DNA from: Undibacterium sp.
GTDB lineage: Bacteria; Pseudomonadota; Gammaproteobacteria; Burkholderiales; Burkholderiaceae_D
Direction: 5' to 3'
Length of the DNA: 64,000 nucleotides
NCBI GenBank assembly: GCA_030645915.1
Contig: JAUSNO010000024.1
Coordinates: forward strand, 124,001-188,000
The position numbers were made by a program, and so were the translations under genes. Positions 18,222 through 27,238 of the stretch are shown here, piece after piece. The notes beneath the pieces are model-generated. The model was given only the letters and a program-made list of their open reading frames with translations, searched no databases and was not told the origin of the DNA. Numbering within the stretch: the first letter of the stretch is position 1; each line of letters starts with the position of its first letter.

Positions 18222-18770
18222 ATGAAGATTCAATTGAAGAAATCCTCAAGCGTTATTGCAGTGACAGCGTTACTGGCGCTAAGTGCAGGCTTGTCAGCAG
18301 CACAAGCAGCCGACTTCGATGATTTTGCCCGTGTTATCAACGTAACACCGCAGGTGGAACAAATCAATGTACCACGCCAGGAGTGCAGAACAGACTATGA
18401 AACTTCACAACGCTATCCGCAGCGCGAACAAGAGCGTAGCGCCGGTGGCGCAATAGTTGGCGGCATCGCTGGTGGTCTGCTCGGCAGCCAGGTAGGCGGT
18501 GGCAATGGCAGAATTGCCGCAGCGGCGGTTGGTGCAATCACCGGAGCGATTGTTGGTGACCGCGTCGACAATAATGGCATTAATAATAACGCACAACCTG
18601 CTTATGAAAGCCGTCCGGTACGCCAATGTCGCAATATTGATAGCTGGGAAACCAGAACTACGGGCTATGCCGTGACATATGAATATCACAACCGCACATA
18701 CACCAGTGTGATGCCTTACGATCCGGGATCAAGAATAAAACTGCACGTTACGTTGACACCTCGCCCTTGA
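18222..18770 (+). CDS. Glycine-zipper 2TM-domain envelope protein
   Basis: 182 residues from the ATG at 18222; the open frame runs 57 codons further upstream, but only this start gives a signal peptide (MKIQLKKSSSVIAVTALLAL, cut after AAQA). The glycine-rich stretch GGAIVGGIAGGLLGSQVGGG near residues 80-100 is the 2TM glycine zipper of the SlyB/Rick_17kDa type. It is followed by a small domain with CRNIDSWETRTTGYAVTYEYH. Probably an outer-membrane-associated stress or integrity protein. A good terminator follows. Confidence 0.85.
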   Translation: MKIQLKKSSSVIAVTALLALSAGLSAAQAADFDDFARVINVTPQVEQINVPRQECRTDYETSQRYPQREQERSAGGAIVGGIAGGLLGSQVGGGNGRIAAAAVGAITGAIVGDRVDNNGINNNAQPAYESRPVRQCRNIDSWETRTTGYAVTYEYHNRTYTSVMPYDPGSRIKLHVTLTPRP

Positions 18771-18802
18771 TATCTAACGATTCGTTAGCTGTTTTGCAGA
18801 GT

Positions 18803-18831
18803 AAAAATGCCGTCGATGACGGCATTTTTTT
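18803..18831 (+). terminator. Rho-independent terminator
   Basis: AAAAATGCCGTC pairs with GACGGCATTTTT around a GAT loop, followed by more T residues. It is 33 bp after the stop of the glycine-zipper gene. Confidence 0.9.
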
Positions 18832-18917
18832 GTGCACAAGTTTTTGCCTTGAACGCAAATGAAAATTGACTGGAAGTAAAAATTGTTTATAGTATGATGT
18901 TGCCTCACAATTATTAC

Positions 18918-18961
18918 CCTGGGGCCTGCCCAGATAAATAAAAAATCCAGGGCAACGCCCT
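18918..18961 (+). promoter_or_regulatory. Possible alternative-hairpin leader before the diguanylate cyclase
   Basis: CCCTGG (18918-18923) can pair with CCAGGG (18947-18952), while AGGGC (18949-18953) can instead pair with GCCCT (18957-18961) around a 3-base loop. The two structures exclude each other and end 22 bases before the coding start. This does not match any riboswitch class I recognise. Confidence 0.3.
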
Positions 18962-18983
18962 GACCATTTTGCTCTTACCGCCA

Positions 18984-20453
18984 ATGCAAAAAATTTTCAG
19001 AAAATACGGCTTGCTGGTGTGGCTTTCACTCATCCTGATTGCAGGCTTTTGCGCGGTTCTGTTCGCAGGATATGTGGTTTCTCGCGACACGCTACAACGC
19101 GGCATCACGGAACAAACGCTCCCCATTACGGGAGACAATGTTTATTCCGAAATCCAAAAAGATATCTTGCGCCCAGTATTTATTTCTTCCCAAATGGCGC
19201 AAGACACCTTTTTACGCGACTGGATTATCGATGGCGAGCAGGACAGCGCGCCCATCATCAAATATCTGAAAGAGATCAAAACCAAGAACCGCGCCATTTC
19301 CAGTTTCCTGGTTTCAGATATTACCCGTCAGTACTATCATGCAGATGGCACGCTTAGGACGATTAACCAAAGTGAGGCGCGCGATCAATGGTTTTTTAGA
19401 GTAAAGAATTTGAAAACGCCGTACGAAACCAATGTCGATCTGGACATGGCTAATCGCGACAACATGACGATTTTTATCAACTATCGCATCCTCGATTACA
19501 GCGGGAAATTTATCGGTGTGACCGGAATAGGCCTGACACTCGATACCATGAAACGTCTGATCGACAGCTATCAATCACGTTTTCACCGCAACATTTATTT
19601 TATCGATACCAAAGGCAATATCGTATTGGCATCGAATACGCCTAAACGACCAAACCTTAACATTCTTAACACACCAGGCATCAGCAGTATTGCGCCGCAA
19701 ATTCTCGCCAATAAGAAAAATGAATCACAACATCTGGCGTATAAGACTGAAACCGATAACATACTCTTGAATGCGCGCTTCATTCCTGAGCTTGGCTGGC
19801 ATTTGTTGGTAGAACAAGAGTTAGGTAGCGAACTAAAGCCGCTGCAGGAAATATTGCTTGTCAATGCGGGGATAGGTGCAGGAATCACACTCATCGTACT
19901 CATCATTTTATTGATATCGGTACGACGCTATCAAATCCGCATAGAGAAATCTGCGGCGACTGATCAACTGACCTCACTCATGAATCGACAGGCATTTGAT
20001 TTTGTTTTTGCGAACGCCTTGCTTGACAGTGAACGCTCACGCCAGCCGATGTGTGTGGCGTTGATTGATATCGATTTTTTCAAAAAGGTCAATGACAAAC
20101 ACGGCCATCTGGTGGGTGACCATGTACTTAAAGAAATAGCGATGATAGCCAAACGTTCATTGCGTGAGAGCGATGTGATTTGCCGCTGGGGCGGCGAAGA
20201 GTTTCTGTTCTTATTAAAAAACTGCACGCTGGAAAAAGCGACATCCATCGCGGAAAATTTGCGCAGCACAATTGCCAGCAATGACTTCTCGCGCACCACC
20301 GATCTGGCAAGAAACAGACTGTCTATTACCGTAAGTATGGGTGTGGCGCAATGCAAAGACAAAGAGACAGAAGACAGCGTATTTGAACGTGCCGATGTCG
20401 CCCTGTACCAAGCCAAAGAGAATGGCCGGAACAGCGTCTATTTTGCCGAATAA
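18984..20453 (+). CDS. Membrane-bound diguanylate cyclase with periplasmic sensor domain
   Basis: 489 residues from the ATG at 18984; a TTG five codons earlier is also open and neither has a clear ribosome-binding site. A transmembrane segment near residues 8-32 is followed by a periplasmic dCache-like sensor region of about 240 residues (YYHADGTLRTINQ, FRVKNLKTPYETNVDLD). A second transmembrane segment (NAGIGAGITLIVLIILLISV) leads into a C-terminal GGDEF domain. The catalytic motif is GGEEF, and RESD five residues before it is the inhibitory I-site, so this should make cyclic di-GMP under product feedback. Its last 16 bases overlap the convergent DUF2520 gene. Confidence 0.93.
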   Translation: MQKIFRKYGLLVWLSLILIAGFCAVLFAGYVVSRDTLQRGITEQTLPITGDNVYSEIQKDILRPVFISSQMAQDTFLRDWIIDGEQDSAPIIKYLKEIKTKNRAISSFLVSDITRQYYHADGTLRTINQSEARDQWFFRVKNLKTPYETNVDLDMANRDNMTIFINYRILDYSGKFIGVTGIGLTLDTMKRLIDSYQSRFHRNIYFIDTKGNIVLASNTPKRPNLNILNTPGISSIAPQILANKKNESQHLAYKTETDNILLNARFIPELGWHLLVEQELGSELKPLQEILLVNAGIGAGITLIVLIILLISVRRYQIRIEKSAATDQLTSLMNRQAFDFVFANALLDSERSRQPMCVALIDIDFFKKVNDKHGHLVGDHVLKEIAMIAKRSLRESDVICRWGGEEFLFLLKNCTLEKATSIAENLRSTIASNDFSRTTDLARNRLSITVSMGVAQCKDKETEDSVFERADVALYQAKENGRNSVYFAE

Positions 20454-21289
20454 ATATTTTCTTTACGAGCCGCTAACGCCAATGTGAGCGGTGTAAAAGC
20501 TTCATAGAGAATACCTGAGGCAGCATTCCATTCCCCGACCACTAGCCCTTGTTTCTCAACGGTGGCCATATCACCGCGTGCTATTGGCCCCGTCAATGCA
20601 GCGACCGTGCCGAGTTTAAATACATTATCCAGGCTTTGTCTGGCCAAAGGCTCTGCCATTGCGATTGCGATGTCTGCCGGTATGCCTGCCGCCTGATACA
20701 CCTGCAATGCAGTCTCCATCAAGGTGACGAGATAATTACTGGCAAACACCGATCCTGCGTGATACAGCAGTTTGTTGGCTGCGCTGATCTGCACCACCTT
20801 TGCCTGTATCATTTGCAACGCAGATATGAGTATTTCCAGTGCGGCAGCATCGCCTTCCAGACTGCAAATGGTGCCTGCGAAATGTTCAGCAAGCTGAGTC
20901 GGATCAGCAAAACTGCATACAGGATGCAGGCTTGCAACAACGGCACCTGCCGCGCTCGCTGCCGCCAGCTCGGTCGACGCCTTGGCACCGCTACAATGAA
21001 AAACAACGCTACCAGGCCCGAAAAAACCTCGCGCAGCCAACTCCGCACAAGTACTGGCGATCTGATCGTCCGGCACAGTCAGCATCGTGACGTCGGCGGG
21101 CACCAAATTAGCGAGATCGCTCACGTCCTCGCCGCCACCTATGAATGCCACTGCCTGCAGGGCGCCCATTGCAGAACGCGTGACGACTTGGGCAAGATGA
21201 AATACCTGATGCTGCACAAACTGTCGCCCCAAAACACGACCAACTTTACCCGCACCAATAATATTCAAACTTTGCATCATCTTTTGCAT
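20438..21289 (-). CDS. Rossmann-like / DUF2520 domain oxidoreductase
   Basis: 283 residues. The N-terminal NAD(P)-binding Rossmann motif is NIIGAGKVGRVLGRQF; later blocks VFHCSGAKAST and VASLHPVCSFAD are characteristic of the DUF2520 family, and the helical C-terminal domain carries KLLYHAGSVFASNYLVTLME. Related to ketopantoate reductase/F420-dependent reductase folds; the physiological reaction is not known. The 3' end overlaps the diguanylate cyclase gene by 16 bp, tail to tail. Confidence 0.87.
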   Translation of the reverse strand: MQKMMQSLNIIGAGKVGRVLGRQFVQHQVFHLAQVVTRSAMGALQAVAFIGGGEDVSDLANLVPADVTMLTVPDDQIASTCAELAARGFFGPGSVVFHCSGAKASTELAAASAAGAVVASLHPVCSFADPTQLAEHFAGTICSLEGDAAALEILISALQMIQAKVVQISAANKLLYHAGSVFASNYLVTLMETALQVYQAAGIPADIAIAMAEPLARQSLDNVFKLGTVAALTGPIARGDMATVEKQGLVVGEWNAASGILYEAFTPLTLALAARKENIYSAK

Positions 21290-21299
21290 TAACCTCGCC

Positions 21300-22010
21300 T
21301 TACTTCAAAATCACTTCAGAAACCGGTTCCGGAAAACTGCGCAAGCCGGCCAGATCAAGAATAGTGATGCCGCCATAATCGACCGACAATAATTTTTTCT
21401 TTTCCAGCAGTTGCAGAGATTGATTGGCGCGCTGGCGCGATACGCTGGAAATATAGCCGATCTCCTCCTGAGAGATTTGCAATTGCATGCTGCTGCCTGG
21501 ATTCAGATATGGATTGAACATAGCCGCCAGGCAACGCGCCACCCGTGTATCGGGCTCAAGCATGCGGTCATACTCGACCAACGAAATAAACAGACCCAAA
21601 CGCTCATTAAGTTGCTGAAGTAAAAAACGGTTGAATGGAATACTGTTATCGAGCAACCAGTTGAAGGTGCTGCGTGGCATAAAAGCCACGCGCGTATCGC
21701 GCAACGCCACCACATCATACTTGCGCATTTCTGTCTTTAACAGCGAACCTTCGCCAAACCATCCGCCCGACAACATGCAACTGAAGGTAACGGTTTTGCC
21801 TTCTGGTGAGACGCTGCTCATCTTGAGAAAACCTTCGATCACGCCCATCCAATGATCGACCGTATCGCCTTTGCGACAGACATAACCGCCCGCTGGAACG
21901 AAACGTTCTATTACTTCTCTCTCCACCTTTTGCATGTGCTCCGGCGCAAGCATGCTTGCCCACATAGTTTTGCTGAAGCGTTCCTTAGGATCGTTTTTTT
22001 CCTGAATCAT
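21300..22010 (-). CDS. Crp/Fnr-family transcriptional regulator
   Basis: 236 residues from the ATG at 22010; an upstream TTG would add 17 residues and is less likely. The cyclic-nucleotide-binding-like domain (GGYVCRKGDTVDHWMGVIEGFLKM, SGGWFGEGSL) spans about 30-150. The C-terminal winged helix has ISQEEIGYISSVSRQRANQSLQLLEK. There is no cysteine cluster as in Fnr. It is divergent from the acyl-CoA synthetase/ABC operon and 11 bp from the DUF2520 gene, so control of the divergent operon is likely but unproven. Confidence 0.88.
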   Translation of the reverse strand: MIQEKNDPKERFSKTMWASMLAPEHMQKVEREVIERFVPAGGYVCRKGDTVDHWMGVIEGFLKMSSVSPEGKTVTFSCMLSGGWFGEGSLLKTEMRKYDVVALRDTRVAFMPRSTFNWLLDNSIPFNRFLLQQLNERLGLFISLVEYDRMLEPDTRVARCLAAMFNPYLNPGSSMQLQISQEEIGYISSVSRQRANQSLQLLEKKKLLSVDYGGITILDLAGLRSFPEPVSEVILK

Positions 22011-22150
22011 ATTGTGCGATATTGTGCGGCGCAGCACCGATAAATGGCTATTACATGACAATTGTCAGCGAGATGACAGCGCAAGAAATTTGAACTGCCT
22101 ACACTCAGGCCAACAAAAAATAAAATCCGTACGAATGCATTGTAAACGAC

Positions 22151-22236
22151 TATGCTCATCTCGAGATAGGCATACGATGACCTAAGACGTTAGCATGCAG
22201 TAAGCATGCCGTAAGCATCTATGAGGAGACTCATAG
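22151..22236 (+). promoter_or_regulatory. Palindrome, triple 11-bp repeat and hairpin-presented ribosome-binding site
   Basis: An imperfect palindrome at 22151-22174 is centred on ATCTCGAGAT with flanks TATGC/GCATA. Three consecutive 11-bp units follow at 22190-22222 (TTAGCATGCAG, TAAGCATGCCG, TAAGCATCTAT). Then CTATGAG (22219-22225) pairs with CTCATAG (22230-22236) around a GAGA loop, placing the AGGAG element in the loop. Together these suggest control of the downstream operon at transcription and translation (inference). Confidence 0.45.
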
Positions 22237-22243
22237 CATAAAA

Positions 22244-24229
22244 ATGATGTCGGTGGAGACCATGGCACAAGTAAACGCAACACATGCAACATCAGAAGGT
22301 GATACCTTTCCAAAGCTCTTGCTGCAACATGCGCAAGTGCGTCCACAGCACCCTGCTTTTCGTGAAAAACATTTAGGTATCTGGCAAACCTGGGGCTGGT
22401 TACAGGTAAGCGAGGAAGTGCGCGCCCTGGCCTGTGGTTTGGCCGCGCAAGGCTTTCAGCGAGGCATGAATCTGGCTATCATTGGCGATAATCGGCCACG
22501 CCTGTACTGGGCAATGGCCGCAGCGCAATGTCTTGGCGGTGTAGCGGTTCCCCTGTATCAGGATTCGCCCGCTGCGGATATGATTTTTGCGTTGGAAAAC
22601 GCAGAGATCAGCTTTGCGATTGTGGAAGATCAGGAACAGGTCGACAAGCTACTCGACATCAAACAGAGCTACCCGGCGCTATCGCATATTGCCTACGATG
22701 ACGATAAAGGCATGCGGCATTATCATCAGCCGGAACTCACGTCTTACCAGCAATTGCAGGAGCTCGGCAGACAGTTTGATGCAGCCCATCCGCAATTTTT
22801 TATGCAGCAGGTCAATCTCGGGCAGCCAGATGATACTGCCGTCATGCTCTATACCTCAGGTACCACCGGCAAGCCCAAAGGTGTATGCCAAACCCATCGT
22901 TCTTTCATGAGTGCGGCCATCGGCGGTGTCAGTTTTGATCACCTGACCGCCGATGAAGATATTCTGTCGTATCTGCCGATGGCGTGGGTCGGCGATCATC
23001 TGTTTTCTTATGCGCAGGCATTAGTGACTGGTTTCACCGTCAACTGCCCGGAGTCTGGCGAAACGGTGTTAACCGACTTGCGCGAAATAGGCCCGACCTA
23101 TTATTTCGCGCCGCCACGGGTGTTTGAAAACATGCTCACTACAGTCATGATACGCATGGAAGACGCAAGTAAGCTCAAGCGTCGGTTGTTTCATCATTAC
23201 ATGGAAGTGGCTCGCCGCGTTGGCGCCGATATCCTAGATCGTAAGCCAGTTGGCATGATGGACAAACTCAGCTACGCACTGGGCAATTTTTTTGTCTATG
23301 GGCCGCTTAAAAACGTACTCGGATTAAGCCGCGTCAGAATCGCCTATACAGCGGGCGCAGCGATAGGCCCCGACCTGTTTCGTTTCTATCGTTCAATAGG
23401 CATCAACCTTAAGCAGCTTTATGGTGCTACAGAAACCTGCGCCTATGTTTGCCTGCAACCAGATGGCAATATCAAGTTCGACAGTGTCGGTCTGGCGGCA
23501 CCAGGCGTGGAAGTGAAGCTGGCCGAGAATGGCGAAGTCCTGGTGAAATCGACCGCCATGCTCAAGGAGTATTACAAACGCCCCGATGCCACAGCCGAAG
23601 TCATGGATGCCGAAGGTTACTTCCATACCGGCGACGCTGGCATTTTTGATCATGAAGGTCATTTGAAGATCATCGACCGCGCGGCGGACGTAGGCAAGAT
23701 GAATAAAGGCGATATGTTTGCGCCCAATTACATCGAAAACAAACTCAAGTTCTTCCCCTTCATCAAAGAAGCGGTCGCCTTTGGACAAGCGCGCGATATG
23801 GTCTGCGCCTTCATCAATATCGACATGGAAGCGGTAGGGAATTGGGCCGAGCGACGCGGTATTGCTTACTCAGGCTACACCGACCTGGCGGGCAAAAAAG
23901 AGGGTTATGACCTGATCGAAGAATGCATACAAAAAGTCAATGCCGATCTGGCGACAGAGGAATTAATGTCAGGCACGCAGATCCATCGCTTCCTGATTTT
24001 GCACAAGGAACTTGATCCTGACGACGATGAACTGACCCGTACCCGCAAAGTGAGAAGACGTTTTGTCGAAGAAAAATACAAGGTACTGATTGACGCCCTG
24101 TATTCCGGCAGAGCGTCGCAATACATAGAAACCCAGGTCAAGTTTGAAGATGGCCGCAAGGGTATGGTGGCAGCCGATCTGCGCATTGTGGATGTCAAGA
24201 CATTCGCCCCAGTCAAAGATGCAGCATAG
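22244..24229 (+). CDS. Long-chain-type acyl-CoA synthetase (AMP-forming)
   Basis: 661 residues of the ANL superfamily, in the long-chain-fatty-acid/FAA-like branch. The phosphate-binding loop is MLYTSGTTGKPKGV; LYGATETCAYVCLQ is the A5 motif and GYFHTGDAG the A7 motif. The C-terminal lysine motif is modified (RAADVGKMNKGD, then APNYIENKL), as in the longer membrane-associated forms. It converts a carboxylic acid, ATP and CoA to an acyl-CoA. An in-frame ATG at 22262 with GGAG just before it is an alternative start. First gene of the operon with the branched-chain-type ABC importer, 14 bp before livG. Confidence 0.9.
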   Translation: MMSVETMAQVNATHATSEGDTFPKLLLQHAQVRPQHPAFREKHLGIWQTWGWLQVSEEVRALACGLAAQGFQRGMNLAIIGDNRPRLYWAMAAAQCLGGVAVPLYQDSPAADMIFALENAEISFAIVEDQEQVDKLLDIKQSYPALSHIAYDDDKGMRHYHQPELTSYQQLQELGRQFDAAHPQFFMQQVNLGQPDDTAVMLYTSGTTGKPKGVCQTHRSFMSAAIGGVSFDHLTADEDILSYLPMAWVGDHLFSYAQALVTGFTVNCPESGETVLTDLREIGPTYYFAPPRVFENMLTTVMIRMEDASKLKRRLFHHYMEVARRVGADILDRKPVGMMDKLSYALGNFFVYGPLKNVLGLSRVRIAYTAGAAIGPDLFRFYRSIGINLKQLYGATETCAYVCLQPDGNIKFDSVGLAAPGVEVKLAENGEVLVKSTAMLKEYYKRPDATAEVMDAEGYFHTGDAGIFDHEGHLKIIDRAADVGKMNKGDMFAPNYIENKLKFFPFIKEAVAFGQARDMVCAFINIDMEAVGNWAERRGIAYSGYTDLAGKKEGYDLIEECIQKVNADLATEELMSGTQIHRFLILHKELDPDDDELTRTRKVRRRFVEEKYKVLIDALYSGRASQYIETQVKFEDGRKGMVAADLRIVDVKTFAPVKDAA

Positions 24230-24243
24230 AGATAACGATCGCA

Positions 24244-25038
24244 ATGACAATCACACATAACAGAAAAATCGGCGAAGTGATTTTGGATTTACAAGGTATT
24301 TCGCTGTCGTTCGGCGGCGTCAAGGCCTTGACCAATATCTCCTTTAACGTCAAGGAACACGAAATCCGCGCCATCATCGGGCCCAACGGTGCCGGCAAAA
24401 GTTCGATGCTGAACGTGATCAACGGCGTATATCGCCCGCAGCTAGGCGAGATTACCTATCGCGGCGTGCATCGCAAAGACATGAATACCTATGCCGCCGC
24501 CAAAAGCGGCATCGCGCGCACCTTTCAGAACATCGCCTTGTTCAAAGGCATGAGCGTGCTCGATAACATCATGACCGGTCGTAACCTGAAGATGAAAAGC
24601 AATTTTCTGATGCAGGCGCTGTACTGGGGGCCGGCGCAAAAGGAAGAAATAGCGCACCGCGAAAAAGTCGAGGAGATCATCGATTTCCTAGAAATTCAGC
24701 ACATCCGCAAAACACCGGTAGGACGCTTGTCTTACGGACTGCAAAAACGCGTAGAGCTGGGGCGGGCTCTGGCAGCGGAACCTGAAATTCTCTTGCTCGA
24801 TGAACCGATGGCCGGCATGAACGTGGAAGAGAAGCAGGACATGAGCCGTTTCATTCTCGATGTCAATGATCAGCTAGGCACCACTATTGTATTGATCGAA
24901 CATGACATGGGCGTGGTGATGGATATTTCGGATCGCGTAGTGGTACTCGATTATGGCAAGAAAATTGGCGACGGCACGCCAGCCGAGGTGCTGGCAAATC
25001 AGGAAGTCATCAATGCCTATCTTGGCGTAGCACATTAG
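24244..25038 (+). CDS. livG: Branched-chain-type ABC transporter ATP-binding protein (LivG-like)
   Basis: 264 residues. Walker A GPNGAGKSS near residue 42, a YRPQLGEITYRG loop, ARTFQNIALF (Q-loop), signature LSYGLQKRVELGRALA, Walker B ILLLDEP and switch His in LIEHDMGVV. The LivG-type C terminus (GTPAEVLANQEVINAYLG) is complete. It energises uptake with LivF. Gene order around it (CoA ligase, G, H, M, binding protein, F, CoA ligase) suggests an organic-acid rather than a classic amino-acid importer. Confidence 0.93.
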   Translation: MTITHNRKIGEVILDLQGISLSFGGVKALTNISFNVKEHEIRAIIGPNGAGKSSMLNVINGVYRPQLGEITYRGVHRKDMNTYAAAKSGIARTFQNIALFKGMSVLDNIMTGRNLKMKSNFLMQALYWGPAQKEEIAHREKVEEIIDFLEIQHIRKTPVGRLSYGLQKRVELGRALAAEPEILLLDEPMAGMNVEEKQDMSRFILDVNDQLGTTIVLIEHDMGVVMDISDRVVVLDYGKKIGDGTPAEVLANQEVINAYLGVAH

Positions 25039-25065
25039 AAAATTTCAAAGAGACTATCAATCATT

Positions 25066-25968
25066 ATGAATATCAATTTTTTCTTTGAAGTCCTGATCGG
25101 CGGCCTGCTGTCAGGTGTGATGTATGCACTGGTGGCACTGGGCTTCGTGCTGATTTACAAAGCCTCCGGCGTGTTTAACTTTGCACAGGGTGCGATGGTA
25201 TTTTTTGCGGCGCTCACTTGTGTCGGGCTAACAGAAGAATTCGGCCTGTCTTTATGGCTGGCGATTCCCATCACGATGATGGTGATGGTCGCGCTTGGCC
25301 TGGCAATTGAACGTGTGGTGTTGCGCCCGCTGGTAAATCAACCTGAGATTACCCTGTTCATGGCAACCATCGGCCTGACATTTTTCATCGAAGGCCTGGC
25401 GCAATTATTATGGGGCTCGCAACCGCACAAACTGACGCTGCCAATTGAAGATGTGCCAATTGAGTGGCTGCTGGAAAAATACAACATTATCGTCTCGCAA
25501 TTCGATGTGATCGCCGCCATGATATGCGCGATTCTGGTGACGGGTCTGGCGTTGCTATTTTCCAAAACCAAGATCGGCCGTGCCTTGCGTGCGGTGGCAG
25601 ATGATCACCAGGCGGCGCTGGCAGTCGGCATTCCCTTGCAGCAGATCTGGGGCATCGTCTGGGCTGTAGCCGGCTTTGTCGCGCTGGTGGCTGGCTTGTT
25701 GTGGGGCGCCAGGAATGGCGTGCAATTTGCTCTCACCTTTGTCGCGTTAAAGGCGTTGCCCGTATTGATCTTGGGCGGCTTTACTTCAGTACCTGGCGCG
25801 ATTGTCGGCGGCCTGATTATTGGGGCGTCAGAAAAATTAGCTGAGGTGTATATCGGCCCACTGGTAGGCGGCGGTATTGAAGGCTGGTTTCCGTATGTGC
25901 TGGCGTTGCTGTTTTTGCTGGTACGCCCGGAAGGCTTGTTTGGCGAGAAAATTATCCGGCGGATTTGA
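25066..25968 (+). CDS. livH: Branched-chain-type ABC permease (LivH-like)
   Basis: 300 residues with about eight hydrophobic segments. LLSGVMYALVALGFVLIYKASGVFNFAQGAMVF is the standard LivH opening, and TKIGRALRAVADDHQAALAVGIP is the coupling-loop (EAA-like) region. The end GIEGWFPYVLALLFLLVRPEGLFGEK is typical. It lies 27 bp after livG; the gap to livM holds a repeat-family-B copy. Confidence 0.93.
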   Translation: MNINFFFEVLIGGLLSGVMYALVALGFVLIYKASGVFNFAQGAMVFFAALTCVGLTEEFGLSLWLAIPITMMVMVALGLAIERVVLRPLVNQPEITLFMATIGLTFFIEGLAQLLWGSQPHKLTLPIEDVPIEWLLEKYNIIVSQFDVIAAMICAILVTGLALLFSKTKIGRALRAVADDHQAALAVGIPLQQIWGIVWAVAGFVALVAGLLWGARNGVQFALTFVALKALPVLILGGFTSVPGAIVGGLIIGASEKLAEVYIGPLVGGGIEGWFPYVLALLFLLVRPEGLFGEKIIRRI

Positions 25969-26017
25969 TATTTAAGTTTTTTAAAATGAATACGCAATAT
26001 CCATGCGCCCTACAGAG

Positions 26018-26051
26018 CATAAATGCCTGAAAACCCGCATGAACAGTGCGT
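26018..26051 (-). repeat. Dispersed repeat family B, second copy
   Basis: On the minus strand this reads ACGCACTGTTCATGCGGG and continues TTTTCAGGCATTTATGC. It matches the left arm and loop of the 10894-10965 inverted repeat with only a few differences. It lies in the 110-bp gap between livH and livM, inside the operon. Confidence 0.65.
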
Positions 26052-26078
26052 GGCTGAAATTGAAAATAAAGGAAATTC

Positions 26079-27137
26079 ATGTTCTACCGTGAAGCAGGTC
26101 AATTCAAACCCAGCTATGCTGCGGACAACCAGATCTTCCCTATCCGGCAAGACAGGATAGGCATGGCATTGATTCTGGCGCTGGCATTTTTGGTGGTGCC
26201 GTTCCTCGCGTCTCCGTACGCATTCTCCGCGATTCTGATCCCCTTCCTGATCTTTTCTCTGGCGGCTTTGGGGCTGAACATCCTGACCGGTTATGCCGGG
26301 CAATTGTCGCTAGGTTCCGCAGCTTTCATGGCGGTCGGTGCTTTTGCCTCGTATAACTTTATCCTACGTATTCCTGGCATCCCTCTGCTGCTAGGTTTTG
26401 CCTTGGGTGGCTTGTCTGCGGCAATGGTCGGTATCGCCTTTGGCCTGCCTTCGCTACGCATCCGTGGTTTTTATTTAGCTGCCGCAACTCTGGCCACGCA
26501 ATTCTTCGTGGTGTGGTGTCTGACCAAGGTGCAATGGTTCACCAACTACAGTTCATCCGGCGTGATTACGGCGCAAGAGATGGTGATCCTTGGCATGAGT
26601 TTTAATACACCAGTCAAAAAATACCTGCTTACCCTGACTATCGTCTGCGTGATGGCATTGCTGGCCAAAAATATGGTGCGCTCCAACGTCGGGCGCTCGT
26701 GGATGGCAGTACGCGATATGGACGTGGCGGCAGAAGTCATCGGCTTTCGCTTGATGCGCACCAAATTGCTGGCATTTGCCGTGTCCTCGTTTTATTGCGG
26801 TGTAGCCGGTGCCTTGTACGCTTATGCATATCTCGGCACGGTGGAACCTGAAGCCTATAACCTGGATTTATCTTTCCGCATTTTGTTCATGATCATCATC
26901 GGCGGTGTCGGCTCGATACTCGGTTCTTTCCTCGGTTCTGCCTTCATCATTCTGCTGCCGATTGCGCTCAATATGATCGCCCATGCCTTGTCGTTGCCGA
27001 CCAATGTGGCATCCAATTTAGAGCTGATGGTATTTGGTGCCCTAATTATTTTCTTCCTGATCGTTGAACCGCATGGTCTGGCGCGCCTGTGGCAAATCGC
27101 CAAGGAAAAATTGCGGCTCTGGCCTTTCCCGCACTAG
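26079..27137 (+). CDS. livM: Branched-chain-type ABC permease (LivM-like)
   Basis: 352 residues. GLNILTGYAGQLSLGSAAFMAVGAFA is the conserved LivM segment, followed by GLPSLRIRGFYLAAATLATQ and the cytoplasmic coupling loop RSWMAVRDMDVAAEVIGFRL. The ending FFLIVEPHGLARLWQ is typical. Compared with LivH it has the expected extra N-terminal segment. A ribosome-binding site GGAAATTC precedes the ATG. Confidence 0.93.
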   Translation: MFYREAGQFKPSYAADNQIFPIRQDRIGMALILALAFLVVPFLASPYAFSAILIPFLIFSLAALGLNILTGYAGQLSLGSAAFMAVGAFASYNFILRIPGIPLLLGFALGGLSAAMVGIAFGLPSLRIRGFYLAAATLATQFFVVWCLTKVQWFTNYSSSGVITAQEMVILGMSFNTPVKKYLLTLTIVCVMALLAKNMVRSNVGRSWMAVRDMDVAAEVIGFRLMRTKLLAFAVSSFYCGVAGALYAYAYLGTVEPEAYNLDLSFRILFMIIIGGVGSILGSFLGSAFIILLPIALNMIAHALSLPTNVASNLELMVFGALIIFFLIVEPHGLARLWQIAKEKLRLWPFPH

Positions 27138-27238
27138 TTTTTTTCGATTAATAATAAAGAGGTTGTGGCAAATAAAAATCAAGCCATCAAACCTTACGTT
27201 TTACCCAACCCGTATGTAGCAACCTACTAGGAGACAAC

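Noticed and set aside
18898-18983. Possible cyclic di-GMP riboswitch before the diguanylate cyclase gene
   Set aside because: The sequence lacks the conserved GEMM core; only alternative short hairpins are visible.
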